A stretch of 64,000 bases of DNA from Nemania diffusa. Its lineage: Eukaryota; Ascomycota; Sordariomycetes; Xylariales; Xylariaceae. Numbering within the stretch: the stretch's first letter is position 1; each line of letters starts with the position of its first letter. The DNA is taken from NCBI GenBank assembly GCA_038501195.1, contig JBBPUQ010000003.1:744001-808000 (forward strand). The letters are read 5' to 3'. The notes below the pieces were generated by a model. The model was not told the origin of the DNA. It was given only the letters and a program-made list of their open reading frames with translations, and did no database searches. Positions 21,054 to 33,000 of this stretch are shown here, in pieces. Made by a program: the position numbers and the translations under genes.

Positions 21054-22600
21054 ATTGGCGATACAAGGCCCATGCGGGACCCGAATCTTACTATCAGGGA
21101 GATATTAAGTATGAACTATGGGTGGCGGTGAAATTTTGAAAAGCGAGCGACAATAAAACACTCTATATATGCGTGGCTCGGTTTTGCCTTATGCAGAGAG
21201 AGGTAGAAGATAGAGTACAGAACAGGTATTCTGTCTGTCTGCACAGCTCGATTCAAGGAACAGCAACGACCTAATTGCAGTTTCCTCCCCTGTGCCACTT
21301 CCCCTTAATCCAATGATAACAACGGCCCGACAAAGGAGCCAGATAGAATACGCCCAGAGGACTTCCTATCCAAGCTTCTGTCTAGTCGTTGAATGTTGGA
21401 AATAATAGGTGGTCCTTATGATTACCTATTCGATAGGCAGCTAAGAAGCTTGGTCTCTCGCCGGTGGACCCCAACCGAACTCCTGGTTCCGCGCTCGGAC
21501 CACCAGTATCTTATCCGGAAATAAGTATTCTGTACTCTGTACTGAATTACCATTACCTCCGTCTCGCCTACCTTTCTGGATACGTACTATGAAGTAGTAT
21601 AGAATACGGATTTTCTCATGACAGTGTTAAAGCTATGCAAATGTACGTACTATGGTTGATATGGCTTGATAATTTGAGGTTAATCTACTATAATTATGTA
21701 AGCTAGTAGTAGATACGCATAAGTATAATACAAGTAGTTTACCAACCTCAACTTGGTAACCCCCAAATAAATGACCTATCACCATTCGACTAACAAAATG
21801 GCCAATTATCATGACAGCCTGTTATGTAAATAGTTAAAATGAGAAATGAGACCGCGAAAATGTGTCACATACCTTAATTGTTACAAACAGCGACTACTTC
21901 CACGCCGGGATATAGCCTACAAAGCCCAACCTATTCCTAGTCAGTCTACCTGGTATTCTAAAGAATAATATCATCATAGTGATGGAATTGGTTCGTTTAT
22001 TCGGCGCCTATCTATGTAGATCTACAGTTGCTGCACCTTTAATTCCTGCCATCTTGCATAAAAGCTACCCAATCTAACGGGACCGTCCCGTTGCTTCCAT
22101 CCTGCTCCCGCTGTAAATGTGGAGTCTACTGTAGCCCAGGGTAATGGGTATACGCAGTAGGTACATAATACCTACTTAACCGTAGGTACCTACACTAGAT
22201 TCTTCTAGGACCAAGGTAGACCCGACCTCCCGAGGCAGGCAACGTGGAGAGGGTCGCGGGGGAAAACGTGGGGTTAGCTGTATTTGTCTTAGGTACAAGT
22301 AAGCTTCGGAAAAGAGCCTCGGCTTCTTGCCGTTGTTGGTACTTAGTGTATTTCTGTGGATCCCAACCCAGCCGCCCTATTCTGTACTACATCTATTTAC
22401 TTCACTATTACTATCTCAAGTAACTCTTTGAAGCTGTTGGGTGAACATTGTCTGGGTGTACATGCGGGCTCAGTCATTTGTTCTTAAATATAACTAGGTT
22501 CTCATACGGCTTTTATACGACTGCCTTATTTATCTAGTATAGGCAGAAGGGAAGGAGTTACATACACAAACACATATACATAGGTATACACGTGCACACA
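21054..22600. other. 1.5 kb divergent intergenic region
   Basis: Lies between the divergent PP2C and enoyl-CoA isomerase genes and must hold both promoters. The middle (21600-21900) is AT-rich, and a cluster of TAGGTA/TACCTAC motifs sits at 22155-22195. No gene seen. Confidence 0.5.
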
Positions 22601-23644
22601 ATGGCCGAATCCATCAAGGTCTCGTACTCGGGGCGTATAGCCACCATCACCATCGACAACGACAAGAAGCTCAACGCCTTGGATATGGATGGCTACTACG
22701 CCCTTTCTAAGGCTATGCGAGCCGTTGCTTTGCGGGACGACATCTATATTACTATCCTGACCGGAAAGGGCCGCTATTTTTCTGCGTAAGTTACTACATT
22801 TCTTCAGACATATATAGGAAGGGTCAATTGAGATGGAACACATATAAATTTTGAGAAGAGGTTATGTAGAATCAAAGAAAAGATGACATGATATGAAGCG
22901 ATATTCAGTAATCACCCACAACCAGCCATCATCAACTTATATACACCCTCTCTCACCCCTTACCTCAACCATCCCCCAAACCACACCAATCATAACCCAA
23001 CTAACAACTCCCAACTCAGCGGCGCCGACGTCTCCGTAGGCCGGGACCTGCCCCCCAACTCAGACCCATACAGGGAATGGCTCCGCACCTTCGTAGCCAA
23101 CAACCTAAACATAACGCAAGCCTTCTACAGCCACCCCAAGGTCCTCATCGCGGCCCTCAACGGCCCCGTGATCGGGCTGTCGGCGGCCCTGAGCGCCTTC
23201 GCCGACTTCGTCTACGCGGCCCCGCACGCCTTCCTGCTGACGCCCTTCTCCTCCCTCGGCCTCGTCGCCGAGGGCGGCGCCTCCCACGCCCTCGTGCGCC
23301 GCCTCGGCCTCCCCAAGGCCAACGAGGCCCTCCTCATGAGCCGCCGCATCCCCCTCGACGAGCTCGTCGCCTGCGGCTTCGTGAACAAGGTCTTCGAGTG
23401 CGAGAAGGGGGATGACGCCACGTTCATGCGCCAGGTCCTGGCTGAGGTCGACGAGCGCCTCGGCGCGCACTTGGACGGCACTTCCCTGACGGGGATCAAG
23501 GCGTTGATTAGGAAGTCCGAGATCGACGTCCTTGACAGGCAGAATGTCGCCGAGGTTTTCGCGGGGCTGGATCGGTTTGTCCAGGGCATTCCGCAGAAGG
23601 AGTTTCAGAAGATCGCCTCGGGGCAGAAGAGGCATAAGCTTTGA
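22601..23644 (+). CDS. ECI1: Peroxisomal enoyl-CoA isomerase/hydratase (crotonase family)
   Basis: Two exons, 22601-22785 and 23020-23644, give 269 residues with phase conserved (the Ala codon of FSAGADV is split). The crotonase signature is clear: the oxyanion-hole strands around FSAGADVS (60-67) and ALNGPVIGLSAAL (107-119), and GLVAEGGAS, where the Glu (146) aligns with the single acidic catalytic residue of delta3,delta2-enoyl-CoA isomerases. Those enzymes move a double bond so that unsaturated fatty acids can enter beta-oxidation. The protein ends KRHKL; HKL is an acceptable PTS1, so peroxisomal import is expected. The start at 22601 gives a Met directly before the first beta strand; an in-frame GTG lies three codons upstream. 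It is convergent with COG1, 204 nt away. Isomerase is favoured over hydratase because of the single Glu, but this is not proven. Confidence 0.88.
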
Positions 23645-23848
23645 TGTGGAGAGGGAGGGAGAGCGTGGTTTCACTGGATTGGAGTGTATTGAAATAGAGC
23701 GAGCGGCGAGCGGCAAACAAATATGTAGCATTTTTGCAAAAATGGATTTGTTTGTGTTGGATTTATCTATCTAGAGTTGTGCAACTCTTGTACTTGTCTA
23801 TAGACATGCAGATACTACATTGAAATGAATTGGTCTATCCGGGTATCA

Positions 23849-26224
23849 TCACGCGAGCAAGCCGAACAGCAGACTCGTCCTCTTCCAGTACTCCCCTGAC
23901 ACTTTCGCAAGGCGGCGCTCTGCTTCGGCGTCGAGGCCAGTCTTCTCCAATATTTCGGAAGCAAGGGCTTCGATTTTCTTATCCGTCTCACTATTGCTGG
24001 CGGTGAAATAGTGCTGCAGTAGATGGATATCGAACAACCACTGCACAAAGACGTCTTTGCTGCGCTCCGACTTTTTCTCGCTATTTCCTCCTGCGCTATC
24101 ATCATTCTCTGCTGCCTCCTCACCATCCTCACCCTTAGATGCAGGCTCTTCGGCATCTGGACCTGGATTAGATGCCGCAAGTTCTTGTCGCCAAGCATCC
24201 ACAAGACGTTGGCTAAAGACACGCTTTAGGGTCTTAACAGCAGCCGGCGTCCAAAGATCTACCCCGGAGTCACCCATCGACATCGTAATGTTCCGTAGAA
24301 GCTTGAAGGTACTGGGGGAAGGTTGAGTAGGCAAAGCTGGCTCGCCCTCCCATAACGCTCGGCCAGCGACCCGCTTCTGCGTCAGCGTTGTCCCGATAAA
24401 CTCCTCTAGCGGCGTTACAGACACATGAGCCGCAAGTTTTTCATGTAGTGAAGCGACATTGTCTAAGCCAAAAGACTGTATACCTTCGAGCTTAGGTAGA
24501 CGGCTTCGGATATCCCTTAAGATGCGCAGGATATATATGGCGATTTGACCATTATCTGCACCGTCCTTCCTGCTCTGCCATAACGCCGTGAGTTGCTCAT
24601 GTAGGTCCCCGAATGCTTTTGTTAGCGACTCGTCAAGTCGTGTATGTAGTAGTTGTGGGTCGTCTTTGCTGAGGAGGTCCTGCCTCGTCTCAATAACCTC
24701 CTCGTCCTCGATTTCGTCTACATCGTTATCCCATCTCTGTCGTCTGAGTTGTTCTACTAGGTCCCCGACATTGCCTATTATCTGATGCCACGATTCAAAA
24801 CCGGTGACAGCTCGCGCGACAGCATCATTTCTTCCATAGACACGAGATACGACTTCATGGGTGATTTGAGCAGCGCCAATGGAAAAGTCCATTCCAATCA
24901 TTTCGTCATCCCATAGACCACGTTGGCGATCAGTCGTTCCCGATTGCCATGCCTCTAGCGTGGCGGCTACTTCGGACCCAATGAGCTTGAGCTTTGCTAC
25001 CTTGGTTTCTATGAGTTGTAAGAGATGGTCGTTGATTGCCTTGCGCAAACCGTCGAGCATGATAGATGGATCGAACCCTCTCGCCTTCCCACCGTTCCTG
25101 ATCCATTGCTGTAGTGTGCTTGTCCGTAGTTCTATGATGGCTTTGAATTCGGAGATGTGTTCGAGCGTCTTGCTCAGGCCGCCGAGAACAGCCTGACCGC
25201 CCTTCTTCGCCCAGCTCGTAAGCATCTCCCTAGCTTGTTTGCCGTCCAGATCATCATGCCTTATGAAAGGCTTGAAATATCGGATATCGTCGCTGCACCA
25301 CCTCTCATAAATATCCAGTCTGAGGCCCTCCAGAGACCGTAGCGATTCGTCAGCCAAAAGTGGCTTCTTCTTGAGCTCCAGCAATGCCTCCGGGAGCTTA
25401 GTTGGGACCAATGCTTGCACGTCCACTAATGTCTTAGTGTATAGCTCAAGACCCCTAAGGACATTGTCTGTGCCCCTCTCCTTCTCGTGTTCCTCATAGT
25501 CGAATTCGTACGTGATCGCCTCAGCCCTGATGCTTAGAAACCGCCTTAGGGCATCCCTCGTACCCGAGCTTGACGACAGGCTATACGCGGACAAGGCTTT
25601 GAGTATGTCGGCAATATCTGTCCCCTCTCCAATCTTCTGCAGCACTTTCTCGACTGCGCGCACCAGCTTTCTCCTTAGCCCATCCAAGCTCTTCTTCGCA
25701 GCCTCAACACCAGTCCTAGTTTCCTCATCCAAGGCCTTCAGATCCCCGAAGCTAGACACAAGCAACCGGCTGAGCACGAACACTTTTGCAGCAAGCACAA
25801 GCCTGTCGCCTCTGCCACCCTCAGCATCCTTGCCCGCGCCCGCCCTCAGCAGCCGGCTGATAGCAAGCCCGCAGGCCCGGAGCAGCTTCACGCGCGCGGC
25901 CTGGCCCAGCGCGGCCTCGGCGTCCTCGTTGCCGCGGAACCGGCCCAGACCGGCGATCTTGTTGTCGACGACGGCGCGCCCGCACTGGCCGCCCATGTGG
26001 GCCAGCACGTCCTGCGCGGACAGCATGTCCTGGCGCATCTGCACGATGGTGTCCGCGGTGCCGAGGAGCTGGCGGTAGCTGTTGCCGACCTGGGTGCGCA
26101 GGCGGGCGGATTTCTCGTCGATCTGGGTGTGCAGGGTCTTGTGGACGGCGCGGATCTGGGGCAGCGTGTATGTCGTGAAGATCTGCGCTGAGCTCGTCAG
26201 CGTCGAGGTGTCGGGCGTGGCCAT
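23849..26224 (-). CDS. COG1: Conserved oligomeric Golgi complex subunit 1
   Basis: 791 residues in one exon. The N-terminal region, QIRAVHKTLHTQIDEKSARL (24-43), and the following helix, SYRQLLGTADTIVQM, form the Vps51/COG1-type coiled coil typical of multisubunit tethering (CATCHR) complexes; the rest is predicted helical, as in other COG subunits. COG tethers retrograde vesicles at the Golgi and maintains glycosyltransferase localisation; Cog1 bridges lobes A and B. An acidic, Glu/Asp/Ser-rich insert (around 690-725, PDAEEPASKGEDGEEAAEND) precedes the C-terminal helix bundle. The length fits filamentous-fungal Cog1. The assignment rests on the N-terminal pattern, because the C-terminal part of Cog1 diverges quickly. 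Confidence 0.85.
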   Translation of the reverse strand: MATPDTSTLTSSAQIFTTYTLPQIRAVHKTLHTQIDEKSARLRTQVGNSYRQLLGTADTIVQMRQDMLSAQDVLAHMGGQCGRAVVDNKIAGLGRFRGNEDAEAALGQAARVKLLRACGLAISRLLRAGAGKDAEGGRGDRLVLAAKVFVLSRLLVSSFGDLKALDEETRTGVEAAKKSLDGLRRKLVRAVEKVLQKIGEGTDIADILKALSAYSLSSSSGTRDALRRFLSIRAEAITYEFDYEEHEKERGTDNVLRGLELYTKTLVDVQALVPTKLPEALLELKKKPLLADESLRSLEGLRLDIYERWCSDDIRYFKPFIRHDDLDGKQAREMLTSWAKKGGQAVLGGLSKTLEHISEFKAIIELRTSTLQQWIRNGGKARGFDPSIMLDGLRKAINDHLLQLIETKVAKLKLIGSEVAATLEAWQSGTTDRQRGLWDDEMIGMDFSIGAAQITHEVVSRVYGRNDAVARAVTGFESWHQIIGNVGDLVEQLRRQRWDNDVDEIEDEEVIETRQDLLSKDDPQLLHTRLDESLTKAFGDLHEQLTALWQSRKDGADNGQIAIYILRILRDIRSRLPKLEGIQSFGLDNVASLHEKLAAHVSVTPLEEFIGTTLTQKRVAGRALWEGEPALPTQPSPSTFKLLRNITMSMGDSGVDLWTPAAVKTLKRVFSQRLVDAWRQELAASNPGPDAEEPASKGEDGEEAAENDDSAGGNSEKKSERSKDVFVQWLFDIHLLQHYFTASNSETDKKIEALASEILEKTGLDAEAERRLAKVSGEYWKRTSLLFGLLA

Positions 26225-26400
26225 TGCGAGTATGAGGAGGTCCGGCTCGTCCCTGAGGGGGGTTCGTGGTCCTGCTATCGTGGTCTCGGCATTAATGCGA
26301 GGTCGTAAGCTCTTCGCAATATTTATATAGGTAATTGAATGCTTTCGTGTTAGGTATTACCAAGTCGTTTAGCAACAGGGAGGTCTAAGTAGCTGGGTGA

Positions 26401-26426
26401 GCTGGCAGCTGATTGCAGCTGCCAGC
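26401..26426. repeat. Inverted repeat, 11 bp arms, 4 nt loop
   Basis: GCTGGCAGCTG, then ATTG, then the exact reverse complement CAGCTGCCAGC. It lies about 180 nt upstream of the COG1 start codon. GTAGCTGG just to the left (26389-26396) can also pair with the right arm. Confidence 0.8.
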
Positions 26427-26765
26427 TACCTGTTCATGATATACATATAAACTCGAATTGTCTCCTTCCAACTAGTGACAGTACAAGCTCATGTGCAGAA
26501 AATTATATAGATCATTGAATAGTATATGTATGAGTTGTTTAGTATTTATATTATATATAATATTCAACAGCTATATGGTGGGCTCCTTACGTAGATAGCT
26601 ACAGAGAAAATGTCTAGATACCTTTTGAAACCGGCTTAGCAGACACATGAGCGGCTCGTGAACAGTGCTGTGGCTTGACCTCTAGACAAGTGTAACTCAG
26701 CAAAAATAGAAACTCAATTTTATTTAAGTCGCCTAACAAACTATTTACTGCAAACAAAAAATACG

Positions 26766-26771
26766 AAAAAA
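26766..26771 (-). terminator. Pol III terminator of tRNA-Leu
   Basis: Six Ts on the minus strand, starting 8 nt after the discriminator base. Confidence 0.75.
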
Positions 26772-26780
26772 TTGAACGCT

Positions 26781-26896
26781 GATTAGAGTGGGACTCGAAC
26801 CCACGCGGATTGCTCCACCGCGAATTTGTTCGTGGTACTGATAGTAAACTATCAGCTCACCTGAACACGGCGCCATAACCACTCGGCCATCTAACC
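26781..26896 (-). tRNA. tRNA-Leu(CAG), with a 36-nt intron
   Basis: All class II tRNA parts are visible on the minus strand. The acceptor is GGTTAGA/TCTAATC (one G-T pair). The A box is TGGCCGAGTGG with D stem GCC/GGC. The anticodon stem is CCGTG/CGCGG (one T-G pair) with loop TTCAGG-T, giving anticodon CAG at 26861-26863, which reads the leucine codon CUG. The variable arm is long (GGA-GCAA-TCC), and the T arm is GTGGG-TTCGAGT-CCCAC. The intron occupies the canonical site after position 37 (26824-26859) and contains a perfect hairpin, CTGATAG-TTTA-CTATCAG. The discriminator base is A, as required for leucine. The tRNA exportin gene LOS1 lies 20 kb away, with no implied link. Confidence 0.96.
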
Positions 26897-28640
26897 AGTG
26901 GATTGTTGATTGGATGAGCACTGCCCAGGTTATGAGCAGAGCATCGTGCCACAGGAAAGAAGATTCAATGCAGTCTGCTTGCTTTGCAGCTTTGTTGCGC
27001 AATTCAATTTTCCAAGATATTGTTTGCATCAAGGCCTATCCATATGGGTAACATACCTGAGTTATACAGATACACAGCGTCACTAGGCATGACAAACTAT
27101 ACAATAGCAAATTCCCGGATTCACTTATGCTTCATCGTTTGTCACTATTTTGTGTAGAGGAATGCCTTTACTTTGTGCGCCTCTTCTTACTAGTCCATCA
27201 TAGATTATTTATCTTTCTCACCAGGTCACGAAGACCTGTTTGATCAATTGATTAATTATGTAGGTAGCTAGCGTTGGATCAATTAACCCAATTACCTTGC
27301 GTGAAATACTACTAATTATTCAACAAAATGATGATGATGATGAACATCTTCCTTGGCGATGTCCGCTTACACCATATTCCGAATGCAGGGCCAGTCCATC
27401 CCCCAGATTGGCACGCAAATCGTGGAGGATTTCATCGACAGAATCTGACACACAGACAAGCCTTCACCATCGCGAGGTGGGTTGCTCTCAGCGCACGCTG
27501 ATTGGCACCCAATGAGCGGGAGCGATTCTCGCGAGCAATCAATGCGAGCTGCGTTCATGCTTTGCCCCGATCTGGCCGGCCTGCCTCTGCGCACGGATGG
27601 GGGAGGGCGGGCAGAAACCTCTCTCTTTGAACCCTAATGCCCACCCGCACCCGCCACATGCGACAGTCCAGACCATTCAGCCGGTCCTTCTCTCGGCTGT
27701 TGGGGTAACGGGCAGCCACACCTCGAGGTCGTCCGTCACCCGCGAGGTCGAGCGAGTCGCATCCAATCAGGTCGCGCGCAGGTCCAAACTTGTTTCGTAA
27801 AGCAGGACTGCCTCGAATTTGGCCCCCTTTGAGAGAGAGCATGAAGTCTGTCTCGAGGGTAGCGGCCTTCCATCGTCTGATCTGCGCTATTAGGCTTTTT
27901 GGATCTCTTTCGTCCCATCATCGATCGAGCCACTCTTCGGGCGCACCCGCACCCTCACCACCATCCGGATCGTGGCGATTTCAGGTTCGATGGATGGCCC
28001 ATCTGATGTCCGGAGTCCAAGGTGAGGGAACGACTAGGCCAGATTGGACGTCACCGACGTGGAGGATGGAGGGTGGCACAGAGCACGGCTATCTGCATGC
28101 TTGACACTGGAGAATAACTCTCTTGCTTGCTTGCTTGCTTGTTTTGATAAATCTATCATAATTTGTGCTCCCGCCGTCAACTGTCACAACTGTACCTATC
28201 CGTGGCCTGTGCTGGGTGGTGAATGACCTCTGCTACCTACATAAGTAACGACAGCCCAAATGGAATAAATATGAAGAGCGCGAGCCCTCGGATCAACTGG
28301 CACACTGGAGTATTTGTGATTGTCGCCCCAAGTCCGGCCGTATGGCGATCATATGCGATCGCATCTGATACACAAGGCTGATTTATCCGGTTACCCTTCT
28401 GATGCCGTCCGTATAACTCACCTCGTCCAACGCCGGGTGTAGATCATTTTCAGGCGGGCGACGGCCTGTAATCTTGTTTTTCGCCTTCAGCACATTATAC
28501 TACTACTATATCTGAACACTTAGCCCTCTCATTATGAGTTTGCGCGGGCGTGAAGATTAATTGTTGCTTCTTTCTGTCTCTTCCGTCCGCTCGTTTAGCC
28601 AGTACGCTTACACGCTGCCTCCGCGGCACAATCTCTCACC
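26897..28640. other. 1.7 kb intergenic
   Basis: 27500-28050 is GC-rich, but no frame shows a domain. A (CTTG)n run lies at 28123-28142. The right end is the promoter/leader of the rhodopsin-domain gene. Confidence 0.45.
28123..28142. repeat. (CTTG)n microsatellite
   Basis: Five perfect copies of a 4-nt unit in intergenic DNA. The reverse-complement motif recurs at 56398-56415. Confidence 0.85.
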
Positions 28641-30053
28641 ATGTCTCTATTACCAAAGGATGACATGCTTCTTGTTCTTGAAAACATCACCGAAGTGGCT
28701 GCGTCATCTGATCCATTCCGCTTCACTAGCCCTCAGCAGAGCCTCGCGATCGGTATCATCATAGGCTTCACAGCCCTTGCATTCGTTGTACTCTGTACGA
28801 GAGTAGCTGGTAGGCTATCATCGCACCAGTTTGGACTAGGTAAGCAATATAACTTCCAACTTCCAAATCCCCAGCTGACAGATGGAATAGATGATGCGTT
28901 AGTATGCATAGCTATGGTAAGCGGCCGACGATTTGGGAAGGATCTGTGAGGTGGATGAACTGACGAGATGTGATCTATAGGTATTATCAATGCTGGAAAC
29001 AGCAGCTAGTTATATGTGTACGTCTTGAACCATGCAGTAATGCGTCTTTGATCATGTACGCTGACATACCCAAAGTTATCAAGACGAATTTCATAGGGAT
29101 TAGATGGCAAGATATCCCGCCTCACGACCCTGTACCCGGCCTGATATGGAACTACGCTATTGAAATCTTGTACAATCCAATCCTGGCTCTGGTGAAGACA
29201 TCGATATTACTCTTGTTACTGCGGTTGTTTGGGCAGAAGCCAGGCGTGAAGCGTTTTATCATTTGGATCAACATGGCCAACCTCGGAATGATGATTGCAG
29301 TCTTCCTCGCCACCGTGCTTCAGTGCATACCTATCAACAAGACTTGGCAGCCTGAGCTGGAGGGCACATGTATTGACAGGAGGATCCTGTTCACGGTCTT
29401 GTCCTCGTTTAACATCGCTACCGATATACTCATAATAGCGCTGCCGCTAAGGATATTCATCGATTTGAAGATACCCAGGCGTACAAAGATCGCTCTGATG
29501 CTCATTTTCCTGCTCGGATTTCTGTAAGTTTCCACTGCCACGGTGTTATTTTTGAGAAAGAATGAATGGAGGGCTAATTCTACTTAAAATTAGCACGACC
29601 ATCACAAGCATCATCCGACTGGTCCTTCTCATCCAAGGCCTATTCATGCTGAAAACAAGCATGAGCGCCGACGCCAACATCGGCTTCGTGACCTCCGCCA
29701 TCGAGACGAACCTCGCCCTCATCACGGCCTCGGCGCCGGCACTGAGACCGCTGCTCCGGGCGTGGTTCCCCCGGCTCTTCCGCGTTGACCGCGACGAGAT
29801 CATCGGCAACACGGGGCGGAGGGTGCTGGGCACGGCGGCCACGCGCATGACGCGGCTCAAGTCGCAGACGCAGACGCAGCTCCAGAGCCAGACCCCGCGC
29901 GAGAGCGAGGAGAAGAACATGTCGTTCAGCGGCGTCGTCAAGAACAACGACAAGATCCTCCGCTACAACGCGAGGACGGACAACTCCCGGCCGCCCACGG
30001 CTCCGCAGAGCACGCCAGACCTCCCGACCCAGCCATCGGAGAAGTGGATATAG
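28641..30053 (+). CDS. Fungal rhodopsin-domain integral membrane protein (PTH11-related GPCR-like)
   Basis: Exons 28641-28839, 28891-28916, 28981-29017, 29076-29523 and 29594-30053 join in frame to 389 residues; two exons are only 26 and 37 nt. The product has an extracellular N terminus with a possible glycosylation site (NIT, 15-17) and seven hydrophobic segments: about 34-56, 68-90, 112-135, 148-170, 192-212, 225-247 and 262-282. Landmarks of the fungal rhodopsin domain are FGLDDALVCIAM, TWQPELEGTCID with its loop cysteine, and TTITSIIRLVLL. The C-terminal cytosolic tail (about 290-389) is polar, Gln/Ser/Arg-rich and probably disordered. There is no CFEM domain, so this is a CFEM-less PTH11-like relative. 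Such proteins are proposed surface sensors, but few have known ligands. Confidence 0.85.
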
Positions 30054-33000
30054 CATATCCCTATCTAGCGCCTATCTAGCTCCTCGATCCGATAGCTGTT
30101 GTAATGAGTTTACGAGTTTGCAAAAATTTGGGGGTTGGGCTCTAGTCTTGGGGGTGGGGAACATTAATCATTTCTTGTACGCATCTATGTGGCTCTTTCT
30201 GGTCTGGCATCCAATGGCGCAGGGGATGGTGTTCTGTTGCATGAGGTTTTTCGAGTCTAAAAAATGTACGTACATAAGTATTTGCGATGATTTTCAATTA
30301 CTTTCCAGACCGACAAGGTATTCCGAACGTTAGCCCTAGCCCTAGCCCATTAGTGAAGATCTATATTGGAGTACTTAATATGCACATCCAGAGAACATAG
30401 AGATGCAGCGCGTTAACCGCCTCCACGGCTACCGCATGCATACCAATGTCCCCCTCTCCAAGCACTTAGAGTCGTGCGTCATGATATTTCATGAGTTGTG
30501 TTGTTTCAGCCCGCCATATTCTCGCGACTTCATCAATAATCACGATGGTGACCAAAGATGACCTAAAAGAAACGCAGAGTGCGTCTTAGATACCGACGAT
30601 CACCGGCCTCGATTCTGGCCCTGCATTGCACATCTCTCGACCCCGGATTCTTGCGCGAATGGCTATTCGGCTATCTGAGTGGAATGGTGGGGGACACGAA
30701 TGTACGATGAATTCAGGGACCTTACAGTACACACCATCGCCGAAAGGAACAGGTTCTTCCCCGCATTCCTCACTAGTTACTAGATGAAGTTACCTAATGT
30801 ATCGTCTAGGAGATTCTCCTTGGTGACTTCCTCTGCACTTGGTGCTTCTGAGGAGTTGAATAAAATTTTCTCCAGTGACATACGAGGACGTAGTAGACAC
30901 TCCACTGACGTTAGAGTTTCATTCGAGACAGGATTTTTTTCTCAACCAGGTTCCTTGGCTGTTTGGGCAAGTGCTGCTTTTCACTCTTCGGTAGCTTTGC
31001 ATATTGTGCAACCCAACCCCTTCCGATTTTACTTGTCCCTATTCGTCAGCGCAGGACACAATCATGCACGTATATATGCGCATATAGGAGTTCCAGGCCG
31101 ATCTTTGGAGATGTGATTTGTAGGTTTGGCTTGACGCCTGTGCGCCTATCTCTCGGCGAGCCTCCTGACTTCTCATCATTTATCACCAGGTCAAGATCCT
31201 GAATGGCTAGGCGCTCTATCTCGTGTTGATCTTGGGCTAGCTACTAGGCAGAGCTTCCCCTCATATAGGTACGGCTTCTCATAATGAGACGAAGGCAAGA
31301 CGTCATTTCTGACTTTCAGCCTCAGTCGAGACCAACGCTAGGGCGAGTGCGACAATGGGTATTACTAAAACTGCAACGCAATATTATCGTGACCCTATTC
31401 TCGCCGCCTTAGTCGATGTGGGAGGCTCTAGAGAGCCAATCAACGCACTAATGATAACTAGGTAGTGCCAACAGCCGTAAGATGACGCTTAATTCTAGGG
31501 AGCGGCCACGCAACTAGCATAGTTTGTGCGATTTCGGCGGTGCGTTACAGTCGGTGACGAGAATTTGGTCTGTGTTTCGCTAGAATGCAGAGCACCAACC
31601 AAATCATCTAGGGTGAAACACCTACATAAGGGTTTTGCCCTACATTTAGAGAATAAGACGGGTCCTCAAGGTTATTAAACGCAAAACAGAGGATACCGTC
31701 AGTTGTGAATTGAGGCTGACCGCCCGTGGGCGTCGCCGATAACCGGGCATCACGTGTCCTTCATTAGCTAGCTGACCAAAGCAGGCTAAGTATTTCTAGT
31801 TAGAGCTCACGAGAGCAGCGGATATGAGGATCGTACGCACTCGTCGCCTCGTACCCTACGGCCCTAAATTAGCTCGGGTCGCGTGGGGTTGGCAGCCATG
31901 GCGGGGGAAAGAGAAGTCGTACATACAGGTTTGACGCCTAATCAAAGAGAGGGGGATAAGAAACAACCTGGTATCAACTCTGTTTCGATTAGGCATGAAC
32001 ATTACACTACCATTACCTTGTGGTACGATTGTAACGCGGTGTTGAAGAGGCATCTCGCTAAAGCGACGTCTCCACAGGCAGCGAGCGATGCTGCGTAATA
32101 ACTTTTATGAAATTTACGTCTTGGGTCTTGGAGAACTCGCCGTAAAAGACAATGTGCAGATCATGAGGATTTTAAAATACGCAGTGACATCTCGGTAGAG
32201 TTCCCCACGCGACAACCTGCTGTCTTGTCGTAAGGGCACTGGACCTCCACGTCACAAGTTGGTGTACTGGAGAACTCTTCGGCTCCCCCGCAATGGGCTA
32301 GCAGTGCAGAATATACAGTTTTCTATTGTACTGATTGGAGGAGGAACTATGGCTGCTGCACTGTATGACATGTCATATGCCTGATGCTTACTAGCTTGAA
32401 TAAAATATGGATATTTATAGCTAGGCGATAATTATGTGAATAGGGAGCTTGTGGGAGAATGGAAGGTACCTAATACCTTTTACTCGTCTCACGCATAGCT
32501 CTCCAGTAGTCACCAATCATAAAATATTATTAATAATGAAAAAAGTGAAAACGGGATGGATTATCGCCAACTATGATATACCAGCAGGAAGAAGGTGAGC
32601 TGAGTTAACTCGAGCAATATCTGCAGCTTAGACTCTCTTCCGGGTGCCTTTTGAGATTTGATTTGAAGTACAGAATAGCGCCTAGACTAACTGCCCTATT
32701 GGGTAAGTACACTATTTTCGGGGTTGGATGCCCCTATCTTCGCTCAAAGAGGCAGGCTGCGTTATCTACGCCAGTATTCGAAAGGAGCAGCAACCAATCC
32801 CAATGCACGCATGACAACTTGAAGTACCTATCTGTTGTGATGATAGGCAGACTCACAGGACTTGGCTGATCCGGTTCCACCGATCCCGCGGTCGTGGACT
32901 TGATGTATAATCGAACCTGTCATTCCGTACAGTAGTAGGATTATTATCTTGAAGGTACCTACCCAAGTAAGATACCATATTAAGACCCACGCTTGAGGAA

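Larger units (their letters stand above)
26225..26780. other. COG1 promoter region and tRNA 3' flank
   Basis: Contains a perfect 11-bp inverted repeat (26401-26426), AT-rich DNA at 26500-26580, and the Pol III terminator of the tRNA-Leu gene at its right end. No gene seen. Confidence 0.5.

Noticed and set aside
28123..28142. Regular repeats considered as a CRISPR-like array
   Set aside because: Pure microsatellite with no spacers; a fungal nuclear genome is not expected to carry CRISPR.
30784..31116. 110-residue plus frame
   Set aside because: No domain, no homologous-looking motif and an overlapping frame of similar length.
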